A stretch of 64,000 nucleotides of DNA from Taudactylus pleione (Eukaryota; Chordata; Amphibia; Anura; Myobatrachidae). Shown piece by piece: positions 21,990 through 33,856 of this stretch; position 1 is the first letter of the stretch, and each line of letters starts with the position of its first letter. The position numbers and the translations under genes were made by a program. The notes below the pieces were generated by a model. It had not been told where the DNA came from. It did not search any database and saw only the letters and a program-made list of their open reading frames with translations. Where the stretch lies: contig JAUIMM010000484.1 of assembly GCA_031769625.1 (NCBI GenBank), forward strand, positions 3,038,001 through 3,102,000. Reading direction: 5' to 3'.

Positions 21990-22289
21990 GTAAACCCCAG
22001 ATTATAAGCACTATGACATTGTGGGTCGATAGATTAAGTAATTTGTCTTAATGACAGTGTGTGTTATTGAAAAGAGCAGGAAAATATTTATTTTAGTGCT
22101 GCTTAATTTTCCTTTACTGCAGTACTTCTACACAGTGCGAGATTGTAGCTAACGCTAGAAAATGGCAAGCTTAGCCGGATAATGATAACAATAGCCGGGC
22201 AGTTTTGATGAATGGTGGAAATTGTGCATTACATGGCCATTTCAGATATATTTGTTCCACTGTCCCATGCACTCTGCTACATGTGCATG

Positions 22290-22800
22290 AGTTGATAAAC
22301 GAAATTACTGTATAGGAGTGGAGTGGGTTAAACCTCATAGGCTGAGGGCGGACCTGTGTGGGGAATCATGTGATAATAAGGGTCCTATGGGTTTTAGGGT
22401 TGTAGGTTTTGGCAGGGATATTAGAGTTTGTTGGAGGCGGGCTCAGCCTCTTTTGTTCCTGTAATCCCACCTTCCCTCCCTAAATTTTACTTTATTTGCT
22501 CTCTTTGGTTTGGGTGATTTCTTCGTTGGCTATTTTAGGCGGGAAATAACGACAGGTTACCTATTAGCGCTGTGAATATTGGTTTACTCTTTGTTTCGCT
22601 CACCTTCGTTGACTGTTTATGTGTTTTAGTTAGAGTGTTAATAGTGTTGGGCTTGGGCTGCTGTTAGCCGTTCTTTTTTTGCCACTATATTTAAATTCAT
22701 TTAATTAATTTTAGTAACTAATTTAATTATCTGTTATTTAAATAAAATAGCTAACAAATTCTTCCAAATACAAGTCTCTGTTTCTTTATTTCAATTGAGT
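22290..22800 (+). other. Possible retroelement-like sequence
   Basis: The sequence shifts to GT-rich (ggcggacctgtgtgggg, ttagggttgtaggttttggc). It passes through a pyrimidine-rich stretch and ends with aataaaatag at 22740 and a T-rich tract. That order (U3-like region, AATAAA, T-rich) is what an LTR or a processed RNA end could look like, but no terminal duplication, primer-binding site or coding domain was found. This is weak evidence. Confidence 0.2.
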
Positions 22801-23109
22801 AGGTTTTATTGTTGCTGATTCACACAAGGGTCAATCCTCAGACGATAGGAGGTTTAATGGTTGCATCAGAGTAGTAACAATAGGAGTCATTTACCAAAAA
22901 AAGGATAATTATGCTGCAACACAAGATCAAAAATTAATCCTGCTTTTGAGTTTTTGCAACAAGGTTCACCTTCCCTGATATCGGCAATGACTGCAAAAGC
23001 GCATAAAACTATGTTGTACAATAGATATAGTTGCTGACTCATCACGGCTTTTCCCCCACTGAAAAATGCAATGATTTGTGGTATATTACAGTGTGATAAG
23101 GGTCCAAGA

Positions 23110-23457
23110 CAGAGGCATATATATAATAGGTCCAGGGCACCCACACCACACACCCTGCACCCATATTTTTAATACTTACCTCTCCAGAGTCCCACGTTGG
23201 TGCTATAAACGCTGTAAAAATCACCTGGAAAATGGCCACCGCAGCCATTTTCCCGGCGTTTTGCATATGCGCAGTAGGAAAAACGCAGAGAAAGTGGCTG
23301 CCGTGCCATTTGTCCGGTGACCTGCGCATGTGCAATAGACTCTGGGCACAGACTAGTGTCCATAGTCTACTAATGCGGCGCTGTGCTCAGTGCGCTGTCG
23401 GCTGCCAGAGAGACAGGAGGCTGCACAGGGGCCCCCTCCTCTGTTAATATGCCTCTG
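23110..23457. mobile_element. hAT MITE with perfect 8-bp target duplication
   Basis: The left end cagaggcatatatataata and the right end tgttaatatgcctctg are flanked by gtccaaga exactly on both sides (23102-23109, 23458-23465). Interior words (cacaccacacaccctgcacc, cagccattttcc, gcgttttgcatatgcgc, ctgggcacagac) match the family member at 18187-18559. Confidence 0.92.
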
Positions 23458-23494
23458 GTCCAAGATGACGAAATTCACAACAACTTGCATTATG

Positions 23495-24265
23495 GGCAGC
23501 ACGAATGGCGTAATGGTTAGCATTACTGCCTCACCGTACTGAGGTCATGAGTTTAATTCTCAGCCATGGTTAATCTGTGTGGTGTTTATATGTTCTCCTC
23601 GTGCCTGTGTGGGTTTACTCAGCGTACTCTGGTTTCCTTCCACACTTCAACAGCATACTGGTATGTTAATTGGCAATTCCTACAAAATGAACCTGTTTGT
23701 ATCCATATGATAGAGAACATAGGGCCTGATTCAGGGTTGTACGCAGTCCCCTATCGGTCCCAATTGACCGATGTTTTGGGGACTGCGCATGTCCCGGGCT
23801 GCAGTGCACATGTTCTGTGATCTCACTGTGACCCCAGGCGCAGACAGGGACTGGGAAATAGGCGGTGATGGGGACCGTTCCCTAAACGGAGGAGTGCAGA
23901 GGCCAGGGTCTATGTCTTCTGATGCAGATTTCCTGGCCCTGGCTGAGCAGATCCGCTGGCCACTCTAAGTAAGCTTAGTCTTACTCAGGTGGGCGATGAT
24001 GATTCGATGCTGTATCTACGGTCGCAGCACTCGGATCTGCGATGACAGAAGGTGTCTTTTTTTCTTCTTGGAGCGCCTCCAGCGGCATTATCATATTTTA
24101 GCTTTGCCGCTGTGTCTAAGATGTAGCAGCAATGCTATTAGAGTAAACTCTGAATCAGGCCCATAGACTGCAAGCTCCACTGGGGCAGGGACTGATGTGG
24201 ATGACTGAAGTATTCTCTGTAAGGTGCTTCAGAATATATCTGTGCTGTATAAGTAACTGATAAAG
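23495..24265 (+). mobile_element. tRNA-derived SINE, split by a MITE
   Basis: The 5' part has tRNA-like promoter words: ggcgtaatggttagcattac (A-box region) and catgagtttaattctc (decayed B box). Then come the body words ctctggtttccttccacact and actggtatgttaattggc. The body stops at 23721 and resumes at 24163 with atagactgcaagctccactg, ggggcagggactgatgtg, tattctctgtaaggtgcttc and ctgtataagtaactg. Sister copies at 52791-53143 and 57812-58180 show the same order uninterrupted. It is transcribed by RNA polymerase III when active and has no coding capacity. Confidence 0.85.
23722..24162. mobile_element. 3-bp-TSD MITE, family C, inserted in a SINE
   Basis: Termini gggcctgattcag and ctctgaatcaggccc are flanked by ata on both sides (23719-23721, 24163-24165). 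The SINE consensus at this point reads gaatatagattg, so removing the element and one ata restores the SINE. Its 441-bp length and inverted termini without coding capacity are typical. The 3-bp duplication suggests PIF/Harbinger mobilisation (inference). Confidence 0.88.
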
Positions 24266-24292
24266 TGAAGAAGAACAAAAAATATTCTTAGT

Positions 24293-24813
24293 CTGGGATG
24301 TACTAAAGTAAAAATGCGGTAAAAACCCTCTTGTCTGGGTTTTTACCCCATTTCCATATGTACTAAGCCTCGGCCGCACTTTTATCGGTGCAGAGCGTAA
24401 CACTAGAAAAACCTGGTGTTACCTTATAGAAGCCTATGGGCTTCTTACCGCACCCCGCTCCCAGCGCTTCACCGTCACCCAGCGCTGGCCCCCACTCACC
24501 TGCTCTCCATGGTCGCCGGCCCGCGCTCCTCCTGGGTCCTCCGCCTCCTCCTCCTCCTAATCTTCTTCCAGATGCAGGGAGGAGGAGGAGGAGCCCGGGG
24601 CTTCCTGCACAGGTGATCAGCAGGAAGCTCCCAGGGCTCGGAGGGGGCAGGGTCCCACTGAGACCCCGTCACCCGGCGTTGGCTGCTTCGCAGAGGGCAG
24701 CTCTTATCGCAAAAGCAGTCCTTTGCGATACTAATTGCATTTGTTAGTACATATGTGATTAGTAAGGTTGCGGTGATTGGCGGAATGGTCACCGCAACCT
24801 TAGTACATCCCAG
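24293..24813. mobile_element. MITE with ctgggatgtacta termini
   Basis: The left end ctgggatgtactaaag and the right end cttagtacatcccag are inverse copies. The next bases (aaatgcggtaaaaacc on the left, gttgcggtgatt on the right) are partly related. The interior is GC-rich with ctcctcctcc / ggaggaggagg, a natural hairpin. The target duplication could not be settled. Confidence 0.75.
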
Positions 24814-24889
24814 CCTTAATTTGTTATTTCAGTAGGGAAACTGCGTACTTAGGTGCATAGTAATAATAATAATGTAAAATAATGTTCAA

Positions 24890-25443
24890 ATCCTGACCGC
24901 GGAAGCCCGACGGGAGGAGATCCCGATGGGGGAAGGTAAGCACCCTAACCCTCCCCTCTCCCCCCTAACCCTAACCCTCCCTTAGTGGTGCCTCACCCTA
25001 ACCTCCCCGCGGGGGGGGCCTAACCGTAATGCCCTCCGGTGGTGCATAACCCTAACCCCCCCCTCCCGGCACCCTAAACCCAAGTCTCCTGAGGGGGTGC
25101 CCGACCCTAACCTCCCCCCCGGGTGGTGCCTAACCTTAACCCGCCCTCTCCACAGCCTAACCCTAACACTCCCGTGGGGGTGCCTAACCCTAACCCGCCC
25201 TCTCCACAGCCTAACGATAACGCTCCCGTGGGGGTGCCTAACCCTAATTTCCCCCCGGGGTTGCCTAAACCTAGCCCCCCTTTCCCCGGGGACATGAGCA
25301 TACTTACCCGGCCGTTGACGTCCGGTATTCCAGCGGTATCTCATTAGGGATATCGTAGTTGGCATTATGCCGGGCGGTGGGATTCCGGCGTCGGTATATC
25401 GACGTCCAGCATGCCGTCCGCTGGCAATATCACTGCATCCCTA
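24890..25443. mobile_element. Element with internal telomere-like CCCTAA repeats
   Basis: The flanks contain multiple inverse words of the type gatcccgatggggg and gggattccggcgtc. The core (24945-25290) is a degenerate minisatellite of cctaaccctaaccc alternating with ctcccgtgggggtg. The related element at 37065-37625 has the core in the opposite orientation (ggttaggg), and a fragment lies at 45048-45107. It is interstitial, since other repeats continue on both sides. Confidence 0.65.
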
Positions 25444-25655
25444 TGAAAACACAAGAAATCCATAGTGTGTGGGTACTCTGAATCGAGAAATAGTGCAGAT
25501 AATTGGTTGTAACTGTCTATAGTGAATATTTGAATTTATCTCCATTCCCTGTTCCTAGTGCGGATAGGATACATTGTTACAGTACGCTTGTTTCTATATT
25601 TTTCTTATGTTTTGATGTACTGTTTTTGTTTTAGATATGTATTGAAGTTGATACT

Positions 25656-26187
25656 GGGCATCATTCAGCACGGATCGCAAGTCTGCAATCACACGCACCC
25701 GCTCGCTGCGAAATTATGCAAATGAATGCCATCGCAGCATTATACCAAGACACCCACCACTGTATAAAGCCGCCCACTTCCCATTACATACAGTAAATCC
25801 GCAAGTTAGCAAAAACATCAGTAACATCGAGTAACATCGGACCCATACGCACAGTTGTAGTTGAGCTGACCCTGACCCACAACTGCAAAACTTCCTATCA
25901 CCATCTAGATCTCTGGCTGCGTATGCCCTCGCAGGGGCTTAATTATTCACGCCCCTGTAATGGCATTCAAACGCACAGGCATGCCTGTGTTCCTTCGACC
26001 ACCCCCCTCTCCACCCCCAAACCGTGCTTCCTGTCAATCGCTCTGCGATGGCTATGCCTATCCGCTGCGTTTGCTTTCGCGATTGCATCGGCCGGTAAGC
26101 GCACTGCGGTACATACAGATGCGCAGACTGCAAACATCGATCGGGTGCGTGCTTCCGCAAATTTGCGATCCAAGCTAAATGAGGCCC
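25656..26187. mobile_element. 3-bp-TSD-type MITE, family C
   Basis: The left end gggcatcattcagcacggat and the right end gcgatccaagctaaatgagg, then ccc, are inverse-related. The interior has hairpin words (cgcaagtctgcaatcac, aacatcgatcgggtgcgtg). The flanks act / aat do not match, so the duplication has decayed. Confidence 0.7.
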
Positions 26188-26403
26188 AATATCCATTTAA
26201 GGTCTAAAAAACTATCTTACTCAAATAAGTTATAAGTGATGGTATAAGTCCAGCAGCTCATTATACTTCTGCTGATAATGTTATTCTGTTTTTAGAAGTA
26301 ATCACCCCGTTTAAGTTAAATGTCAATTCTAATGTTCTCATAGCTTTGTGTGCAGCAAATGAAATCTGAATAACGAACTGGTCTATTGATTTTATTCCTG
26401 CAG

Positions 26404-26439
26404 GATTGATAAAGCGATGCTGGCCAGCCTGAAAGTCAA
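26404..26439 (+). CDS. Candidate 36-bp micro-exon of an unknown host gene
   Basis: The segment is preceded by gtctattgattttattcctg and cag, a pyrimidine-rich acceptor with a plausible branch site taacgaac about 30 bases upstream. It is followed at 26440 by gtaagtc, a near-ideal 5' splice site. The 36 bases are a multiple of three. Only one of the three frames is open (the other two hit TGA), and it reads IDKAMLASLKV with split codons at both ends (phase 2 in, phase 2 out). I do not recognise the peptide. The surrounding kilobases have few repeats and look intronic. A chance match remains possible. Confidence 0.35.
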
Positions 26440-28079
26440 GTAAGTCTATTGGTTCACTTTCTATTTTCTAAACTGTTTCTCTGATTTCACATGTTTTAGT
26501 AAATTATATAGTACAAGACAAAATGCTTTGATATACTGCAGTGTTTTGGACTTTAACAAATAGACAAAGTTGTGTTTCAGCTTTTGGCTTTCATACTTTT
26601 TTTTAGAATGTACAGTAGTAGCTATTGCAGTCATTTGTTAAATGGAAACCAACACAATTATATAAAATGACAGCAAAGAAACTTAATTGATATGCTATAT
26701 TTTATTATATATGCAGTAAATAAAATAATCCATTTAGAAAATGGAAAAGATTTTTATAATGATTTATGCAGCTATAAAGATGAAAATATAATACTGTTGT
26801 GAAACACGCTAGTCCCCTAATTCACCGCCAGGTGTCCTGTGTAGAGGTGTTTTCTAACTGATTGCTCAGGCTCTTTTGGTTTGGTGCTCCAAATGTCCAT
26901 TACACTAGTACTTGGCCAAGTACGTACATACAATTAAAATTGCATCCAGCTTCCAAACTCTGAAGGTTTATTTCTTTGCAGTTTCAACAATCAGGCTCTG
27001 CACATGGGGCACGAGGGCTTTGCAGCAGTAAACCTTTGAATGTCATATAATGTTCATCTGATCTATGCTGCATGGGAGATAAAAGCTCTTCTCCTGTCCC
27101 TATTGATAACGACTCATGTCTTTTCATGTAGCATTCCAGCTGGTGACTGTAATTACTACTGGTTGGTTTGGAGAGTGTTCTTACCTCAGGATTTTTGATG
27201 GAATATTGTAATATGGCAGCAATCTGGGCATTTTGAAAGGAAAAAAACACATTTTCAGCAGCTTCTATAAAGAAAGTAATCAGGTGAAGAGAAACAAGAG
27301 TGTTTTTCAGTTATGAGATCAATCACATGAAATAAAATAGTGCCCTGTGTTTTCTGTCTTACTGATTTTAGTTTTACCCTTACATTGTACGGCATACAAT
27401 TTACTCATTACATTCCACCGGATCCACGCTGTTAAGTAGTGCTTGGGAACTTTTCTGAAAGAAAATGGAGCAGAAACTAATGACATTATACAGGGATAAT
27501 ATCTGCCTCTCTGTTTCCGCATACACAGGTAATAATCACTCACGCAATACTAGACACACCGCCATGCAGAGGAGAGAAAATGGCCACAGCCTTTTATTTT
27601 CAAATCTCTGATTATAACAATTTATTCACAATCCAAGGGTAACGGTAACAGGGCTCATCCACTGACCACTCACTGCTTCCTATCTTGGTGATAAATAAAT
27701 CTGGGTATTTCAACCAAAATTCTGGGCCGTGAACCCATCCAGAATTTACACCAAGAAAATCAGCTGCATACCATTTTTGTCCAACTGTTTAACCCACATC
27801 GGGCACCCTAGCGCAGTATGGCTATTCGGTCTGATCCTCGAGGGCTTAGCAATCCATCTGATATTTGGCTTTTATTTTCTAGCTCTTATAGAAAACTCAG
27901 AATTAGAAAATTTTCACTCGATAAAAGTTACATCCACTTATTTATTTGACCCAGTTTTCCTAAAAGTCTTCTTGCCCATAAAAACCTACTGTTGTTTTTT
28001 TGGGGGGGATAAATTAGGAAATAATAATACAACACACTAAAAAGGCAAATATCAATTGCAAATAGTTTAGCGTACTGTA
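26440..28079. other. Repeat-poor AT-rich stretch, possibly intron
   Basis: No transposon termini, tandem repeats or convincing exons are visible. The frames at 26984-27250 (minus) and 27729-28040 (plus) lack recognisable motifs. If the micro-exon at 26404 is real, this would be its downstream intron. Confidence 0.4.
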
Positions 28080-28273
28080 GCCCCCATTTACTAAGGAGTT
28101 TTATCACCAAAAAGAGTGACAAATTTCACTGTGTATGACAAATGGTGCTCCAGCCAATCAGCTCCCAACTGTCATTTTTCTAACAGTTGACAGTTGGGAG
28201 CTGATTGGCTGGAGCACCATTTATCATACACAGTGACATTTATCACTAGTTTTGGTGATAAAACTACTAAATG
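28080..28273. mobile_element. Foldback MITE sharing the ccaatcag core
   Basis: A palindrome of about 194 bp runs from gcccccatttactaaggagt to its degenerate inverse actactaaatggg. The centre holds ccagccaatcagctcccaac and its inverse around a loop near 28180. The core equals that of 5369-5567, while the outer arms (aaatttcactgtgtatgaca) are different. Confidence 0.85.
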
Positions 28274-31001
28274 GGATCCTATCAATAATGTTATTACTTT
28301 ATCTTTGGCATGATCACTGCCCACCAATTCTGTGGCGTGCTTCTTTGCCAGCAGAGCACCAGCTGCTTATTAGCATGTTGACTTCAGTGCTGTGACATTC
28401 TGTTACAATACACAAGGCTTTGTGCAGTCATTGCCAAAGATAGACATTCAGTTCAGTTTTATACTTTCCCTTTGGTGGTCAACAATGGGGGAGGTATTTA
28501 AAGCTAGCCGGTAGTGATTTCTCCCAAATATGGGGGAAGAGGGCAATGGTTTGGTAGCTCCACAATACTTATAGTTCGAGAAAGAGGGAATATTCATTAC
28601 AAAGACATCTATGACAGAATTGTTCTTTAAGTAACTTAAAATTAATTTTGTGAGCCATTTGTTATGGACAAACTACTATTGCTGATTGTTTTTCAGCATT
28701 CTACTGTGTGCATGAAATATTGTATAATGCAGCGATTAAATTGTGTTTGCTCTGCATCAATTTACATCAGAAAATGTCTGATACACTTGGTGGGAAGAAA
28801 TAACCTTGGCTGCTTTTGGTCTGTGCTGTCAGCATCAAAAATTAGTTTTGGCAGATGTTTCATGCACATTTTGCAAGCGAATGGTAAACAGCTATTTTTG
28901 GGTTGCATCAGTAGACGTATCAACTGGTTTCTTGAAATGATAAAAGGGCTAAGTGGGATAGATCTGATCAATCTGTAGACCTATAATAAACCATACAAAA
29001 TAGTTCAAGGAAGCTAACATTACACATTACAAGTAGAAGACCTAAAATAGAGGAATGGTATAGACAAAAATCTGAAATTCAAAACATAACTATTTATTAC
29101 ACTGCTGCTAGCGTATTTCAGATAAACTTTCATGTAACATATATTCAATAAATGTTCAATACGTCCCAACTTTCCCTGTTTACACGAAAGTGGGCAGAGT
29201 TTTAGGCCAGATTAACGCAACTCTTTTGGTTGATTGGGTGTGGAGATTATTTTGTCCTGCTATTGCATGTCTAGAGATTGGGAAGTATGCCATTGAATGT
29301 ACTGTAGATACCATTAAATATGTGTCATATCACAACACTCTTCAGCATATACTGTATATGTATGTTGTCATGGAATAAACACACTGTGCACCATTTAATA
29401 ATTCTTGATAGAAGCCTCTCTATTCTCAATTCATATTGCTGTCTCTAATCCCTGCCAGTGTATAAACACTTTTTACATTTTCATGTCATTGATAAATTAT
29501 TGGATTTCAGATATCCTCTGATTTCCAACAAACAAGTGTCAGTAATATCAGCTAGATTATCAAATTATTAACAGTAAATACATAATTCAATACCTAATAA
29601 AAATTTTGTTATTGTATGTGTATGCAATATTCAAATCATATATCTCTATATAGCATAGTTATACACTATTATTTCTTATCATTTGGGATTAGGGAGGTGC
29701 ATGATGAAAGGCTTTACCTGATTGGATGGATTACTGCAGCCTTCACATCAGGTGCAGTAGTCCAATAGATGCAGCCTTTCATTCAGCCATTCCTAGTATA
29801 ATTATTATTTCTCAAAGTAAGCACCAAGAACCACTGCTGGTGAATATTACAACTTGGGGGCTACCCAACTGTTAGTAGAATAGGAAGATGGACACTGAAG
29901 CCTTTTTTAAGCCTGGACTTTGGTTTTAATTAAAGCATGACTACATCTAACGAAACAAGACTTTGTTCCTTTTAAATACCATATCATTTCTCCTGCCTGC
30001 ATTTTATTTGATATGATTACTGTAGCTGCATTTGTCTAGTGTATACTGTATATTTTAAAATATTCTAAAAAAAAAATCAAAAGCAGCAAAAGTGTCTTCA
30101 ACCATAGCCTGAAATCAGAAAAATGCTGTAGTACATATAAATCAAACTACATTGAATAAATACAAAAAAACCCTTTGCAGATGTACTGTACACGTTAAAA
30201 AGAATTGTAGCCAAATATGCTGAATTTTTCTTTAGTTTTGCTTTATTTTGGAATGGAACATCTTTTTATTTTTTTTAAATATTTTAATAATTTTGGATCG
30301 CCTGCATAGTAGCCTTACCCTCAGTAAGGTACAGATGAGACACTGGCTGTAAATAAATCTGCAATTGTTTTTTTTTGTGTTTTTGTTGTTGCAGACTACA
30401 GATAAACCAGCAGGGATGCTGTAATTGTAAAGTGTAACTCGCACCAGAGTAATAGGAAGCAGAAACACTACACAGTAAACATTTTCTCTTTGCTAGTTCA
30501 GCCAAAGTAGAGATAAACGTGTGAAGACCTGACTCGTTTCCCTTCACTGTCTCCAATCTCCAATTATCTGACTGTGAGAAATCTTGCTTGCTGAAACAAC
30601 AGAGAACAAAACATATTTTTTGCTTAGGTGCACTATGTCATAAAAAAGGAAGAAACTAAGACTACGCTTCTTGTTTTAAATGAATGATAAATTGGGAAAT
30701 TATCATTCAAAATTTGATCTCAGTAAGACAAAAACATTGTAAATCCACTCTATAATGTTTTTTTTTTATTAATTGACATTTTGTTGCAGCTTAAGTGAAT
30801 ATTGATAGGTTTTTCTTCACACCTTGTGGTTATAATATAAATAAATATTGTACAGTAGATAATCATTTTCTATTAGTGCTGTAACCATTATAACCACAGA
30901 CTTTATATTATTATATACATTATAAACTATTATATTATTATATATTATATTATATACCATTCAAAAATACAAAAAAACAACATAATAGTGTATTGTTATA
31001 C
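28274..31001. other. AT-rich stretch, mostly unassigned
   Basis: Two weak repeats are visible. 29160-29292 is a decayed cgtcccaacttt / gggaagtatgcc MITE. 29695-29796 is an imperfect hairpin (gatgaaaggctttacctgat against gcagcctttcattcagcc). 30880-30960 is a short attatata-rich patch. No gene signal. Confidence 0.5.
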
Positions 31002-31009
31002 TACACAAG

Positions 31010-31299
31010 TAGGGAGGCCAATCCTGGGATCGGGATCGGGGGGGGGGGATTTGTGAGCGCATGCGCAGTTTAGGTTTTTTTGCGCAGTTTATTTGTTTTA
31101 TGCCGGACAGTGCTGAGCACCTGCATCATTCACTCAGCGCTGCCCCAGCTGTGCGTGACGTGACATCAGAGGTCACGCTGCGCAGCCCCACGCCGGTCTA
31201 TCCTTTCAGCCACGCCCGCGCACCCATTGACCAACTCAATCCCGGGGTATTGTCCCAGGGTAGCGTTTTCAATCCCAAATCCCGGGATTGGCTTCCCTA
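31010..31299. mobile_element. hAT MITE with perfect 8-bp target duplication
   Basis: The left end tagggaggccaatcctggga and the right end cccgggattggcttccct, then a, are inverse copies. tacacaag flanks both ends (31002-31009, 31300-31307). There is a run of about ten G near the left end. The 290-bp element contains no gene. Confidence 0.92.
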
Positions 31300-31481
31300 T
31301 ACACAAGTCCTCCCTTCTGTGTAACTAGTTAAGGATGAAAAGGTGTTGAATTTTCCATCTCCAAGGAAAGAAAAATGCATGTTCACAACCACCAATTGAC
31401 TTCTTAACCCTTACTTGATCTAAATGTTATAGATGCCTTTCAAAATAAACTTTGGTCCTCCAAGTTTCCTCCTATCAACCA

Positions 31482-31483
<2 letters not shown>

Positions 31484-31515
<32 letters not shown>
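31484..31515. repeat. (TA)n microsatellite
   Basis: About 16 uninterrupted TA dinucleotides. Confidence 0.95.
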
Positions 31516-31518
<3 letters not shown>

Positions 31519-32090
31519 CAAGCATGTAACAAAGAACAAAGAAATAAAAAACACTATTGCTAAAACGGCAGTATATTACAAAAAGGATAAATATTTAATT
31601 AATCCACTCATATTTCCAATATAAAACTGGCATATAGCAAAGAGTGCTAACACTCATATTTTCCAATGGGATTCATACCAGAAGTTTGATGAGGCATATT
31701 GCAAGTCTCAACAAATCAATCCTCCAATTCCTCAGTTCCTGGATGGTTCACCAGTTCTTGTCAAAACCTCATAACCCTGGACGCGTTTCAATACATTGAG
31801 TATCTTTTACAACGGTTGTCATTAGGGGTTGGTTTCCACCATGTTTATGGTAACCAACATGGCTAGCTAACTCAGTGGCAATTTTTCGTGGGACTGCTTA
31901 TTTCAGGATTTATTTACTTTTTTTAGCTGAATAGTAATGATTCATTACTATAATAATAATTAGACCGATACATTGCATGGGGATATATAAATTTAGTACT
32001 ACTTGCACTTCCAACTGTTAAGTGAATCTTTGGTCGTTGCTGTAGTTCCTCTGAATGAAAGATTCTCTCCAACCTGTATACTGAATACTG

Positions 32091-32110
32091 AATATATATA
32101 TATATATATA
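32091..32110. repeat. (TA)n microsatellite followed by poly-T
   Basis: Ten TA dinucleotides run directly into about ten T. Confidence 0.9.
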
Positions 32111-32465
32111 TTTTTTTTTTAGCAGAGTAATAACAGAATTGTATCAAGGAACGGTGATTCAAAGAATTGCTACCTACTCCGTGTGACTTCTAGAGGCCAC
32201 TTGTTTTTTTTATTTCTTGATAACAATTAAGGATATCAAAGTTTCACAACTCTTTCATGATCTGAATTCATGAACATTATAGGGCACATTTAGTGGTGGA
32301 TGCATATAGGTAATTGGCATATGTAGGTGAGATGCGCAAGATAAAATACTTGCCTTATGTGTTTGTACGCCACATAGAATATGCAAGTGTTAGGTGTATG
32401 TACTCCTGTAGAAACAACCTTGCACTATTTGTACACAATCTAATAATGTAATAAACACACATTCT

Positions 32466-33287
32466 GGGACATATTCAATTAGGTGCTAAAAGTCCCGTAC
32501 TTTTCGCATGTCGGACTTTTCGCCGATATCGCTGGTTTTCCATGCAAAAAGTATCGCGCTCGCCCCCGCTTATCCCCGTATTCAATTAGAACTCGGCAAA
32601 AAAAGGGACCCGTCAAAGTGCAAACAGGCGAAAAGTGCTCTCAGATTTGGGGAAATCAGCCTGACACCCCCCAAAAGTTGCACTGACATTGGGGATCACT
32701 ATAGATACCCCCGAATAGGCCTGCTGAAGGTATTTGGGGTACTTAAATGTTCTCAATAGCTGCTAATTAGCAACTTCAGTGGTGAAGAATAGCATTTAGA
32801 AGTTTTTTTTACCAAAAATAAGTAGTCCCAGCAAATTTGGGATACACGAAAATAGGTCAAGCATATTTTAAAGTTGCTATAGTGAAGTTTTAAAAAACTT
32901 AAAAACACCTGGGGCATACTTGGGACCCCCCCTGGAGTCTTATTTCGCTAGTTTTTAAATTTGGCCCCCAACTTTGGACTTTTTTGCCCCCAAAATAAAA
33001 ATAATTTTTTGGGGTGATCGAAAGTATTTTTTTGATGCAGTTTACCTTTAGGGTACTGTCCCAAGGGTGCAGGGGGGTTTTCCTGATGTTTGCAACCCAA
33101 AACCCCGATTATGCACTTTTTTTCGGCACCTATTCATAGGCGAAACTTTTTCCATTGCATTGAGTTTCCACATCGGTGAAAATTCTCCGGAATTGAATAC
33201 GGAGGAAACTTTTCGCATTGCGAAATTCCGTCACTCGCGATACTTTATCGCAGAAAATGGCTTTTCGCGCCTAATTGAATACGGCCC
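32466..33287. mobile_element. MITE with attcaattagg termini
   Basis: The left end gggacatattcaattaggtg and the right end gcgcctaattgaatacggcc are inverse copies. The interior has many gcgaaa/tttcgc words that pair across the element (ttttcgccgatatcgc against gcgaaattccg). It is related to 56269-57115 by terminus and interior. The flanks tct / ttt are not a clean duplication. Confidence 0.75.
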
Positions 33288-33299
33288 TTTAAGTTTTAA

Positions 33300-33850
33300 T
33301 ACATAATATTATATGGTGTACGAATAAAACTATATGGTCAGATATACAAGAAAAGTTGCATTTACAATATTAAAAATAATTTAACATCAATAATATTTAT
33401 TAAGAAAATTGTTCAAATACAAAAATCCATAATATTCAAATACATCTTTTTTATATATAGAAAAAGAAAAGAGAAAGAAAATAAAAAAAAAAATAAAAAA
33501 GGGGAAATAAATAAAACAGAAAAGAAAATCAATTAACAATGTCACATAGAAACATCCGGAGACACAGTGAAACACATATACAGCTGGTGGGTAATATCAC
33601 AGTATTAAAAATAATTAAATTAAATGCAACACATCCATTGGGTATCCCTTTCAGAATGAAGTGGGAATAAACTTTCTTGCAGTAGTATGTATAGAAATGG
33701 CACTGAAGTAATGCAGATAGACAGCTGCAGCTTCATATAAAATAGCAGCAATGCTAGTGATTTCATTGCTGGAGTGATCAGTCCACAATCACCCAATCAG
33801 AAGTGGTTACATTGTACTGTTAAAAGTCATCATCAACATACAAATGTGTC
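33300..33850. other. AT-rich stretch with no recognised gene
   Basis: It includes an A-rich purine tract near 33460-33530. No termini or coding signal are visible. Confidence 0.5.
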
Positions 33851-33856
33851 CACATA

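Larger units (their letters stand above)
31430..32290. mobile_element. Possible Penelope-like retroelement remnant
   Basis: AT-rich sequence begins near a (TA)n tract and contains tggacgcgtttcaatacatt followed by a bent T/A-rich region. In vertebrate Penelope-like elements I recall a gacgcgtttc-type motif in the pseudo-LTR. No reverse transcriptase or GIY-YIG coding sequence is visible, so the call is tentative. Confidence 0.25.

Noticed and set aside
22290..22800. Complete LTR retrotransposon
   Set aside because: Only an AATAAA and T-rich end are suggestive; no second LTR, primer-binding site, gag or pol was found.
24945..25290. True chromosome end (telomere)
   Set aside because: The CCCTAA repeats are degenerate and interrupted, reversed at 37 kb, and flanked on both sides by ordinary repeats.
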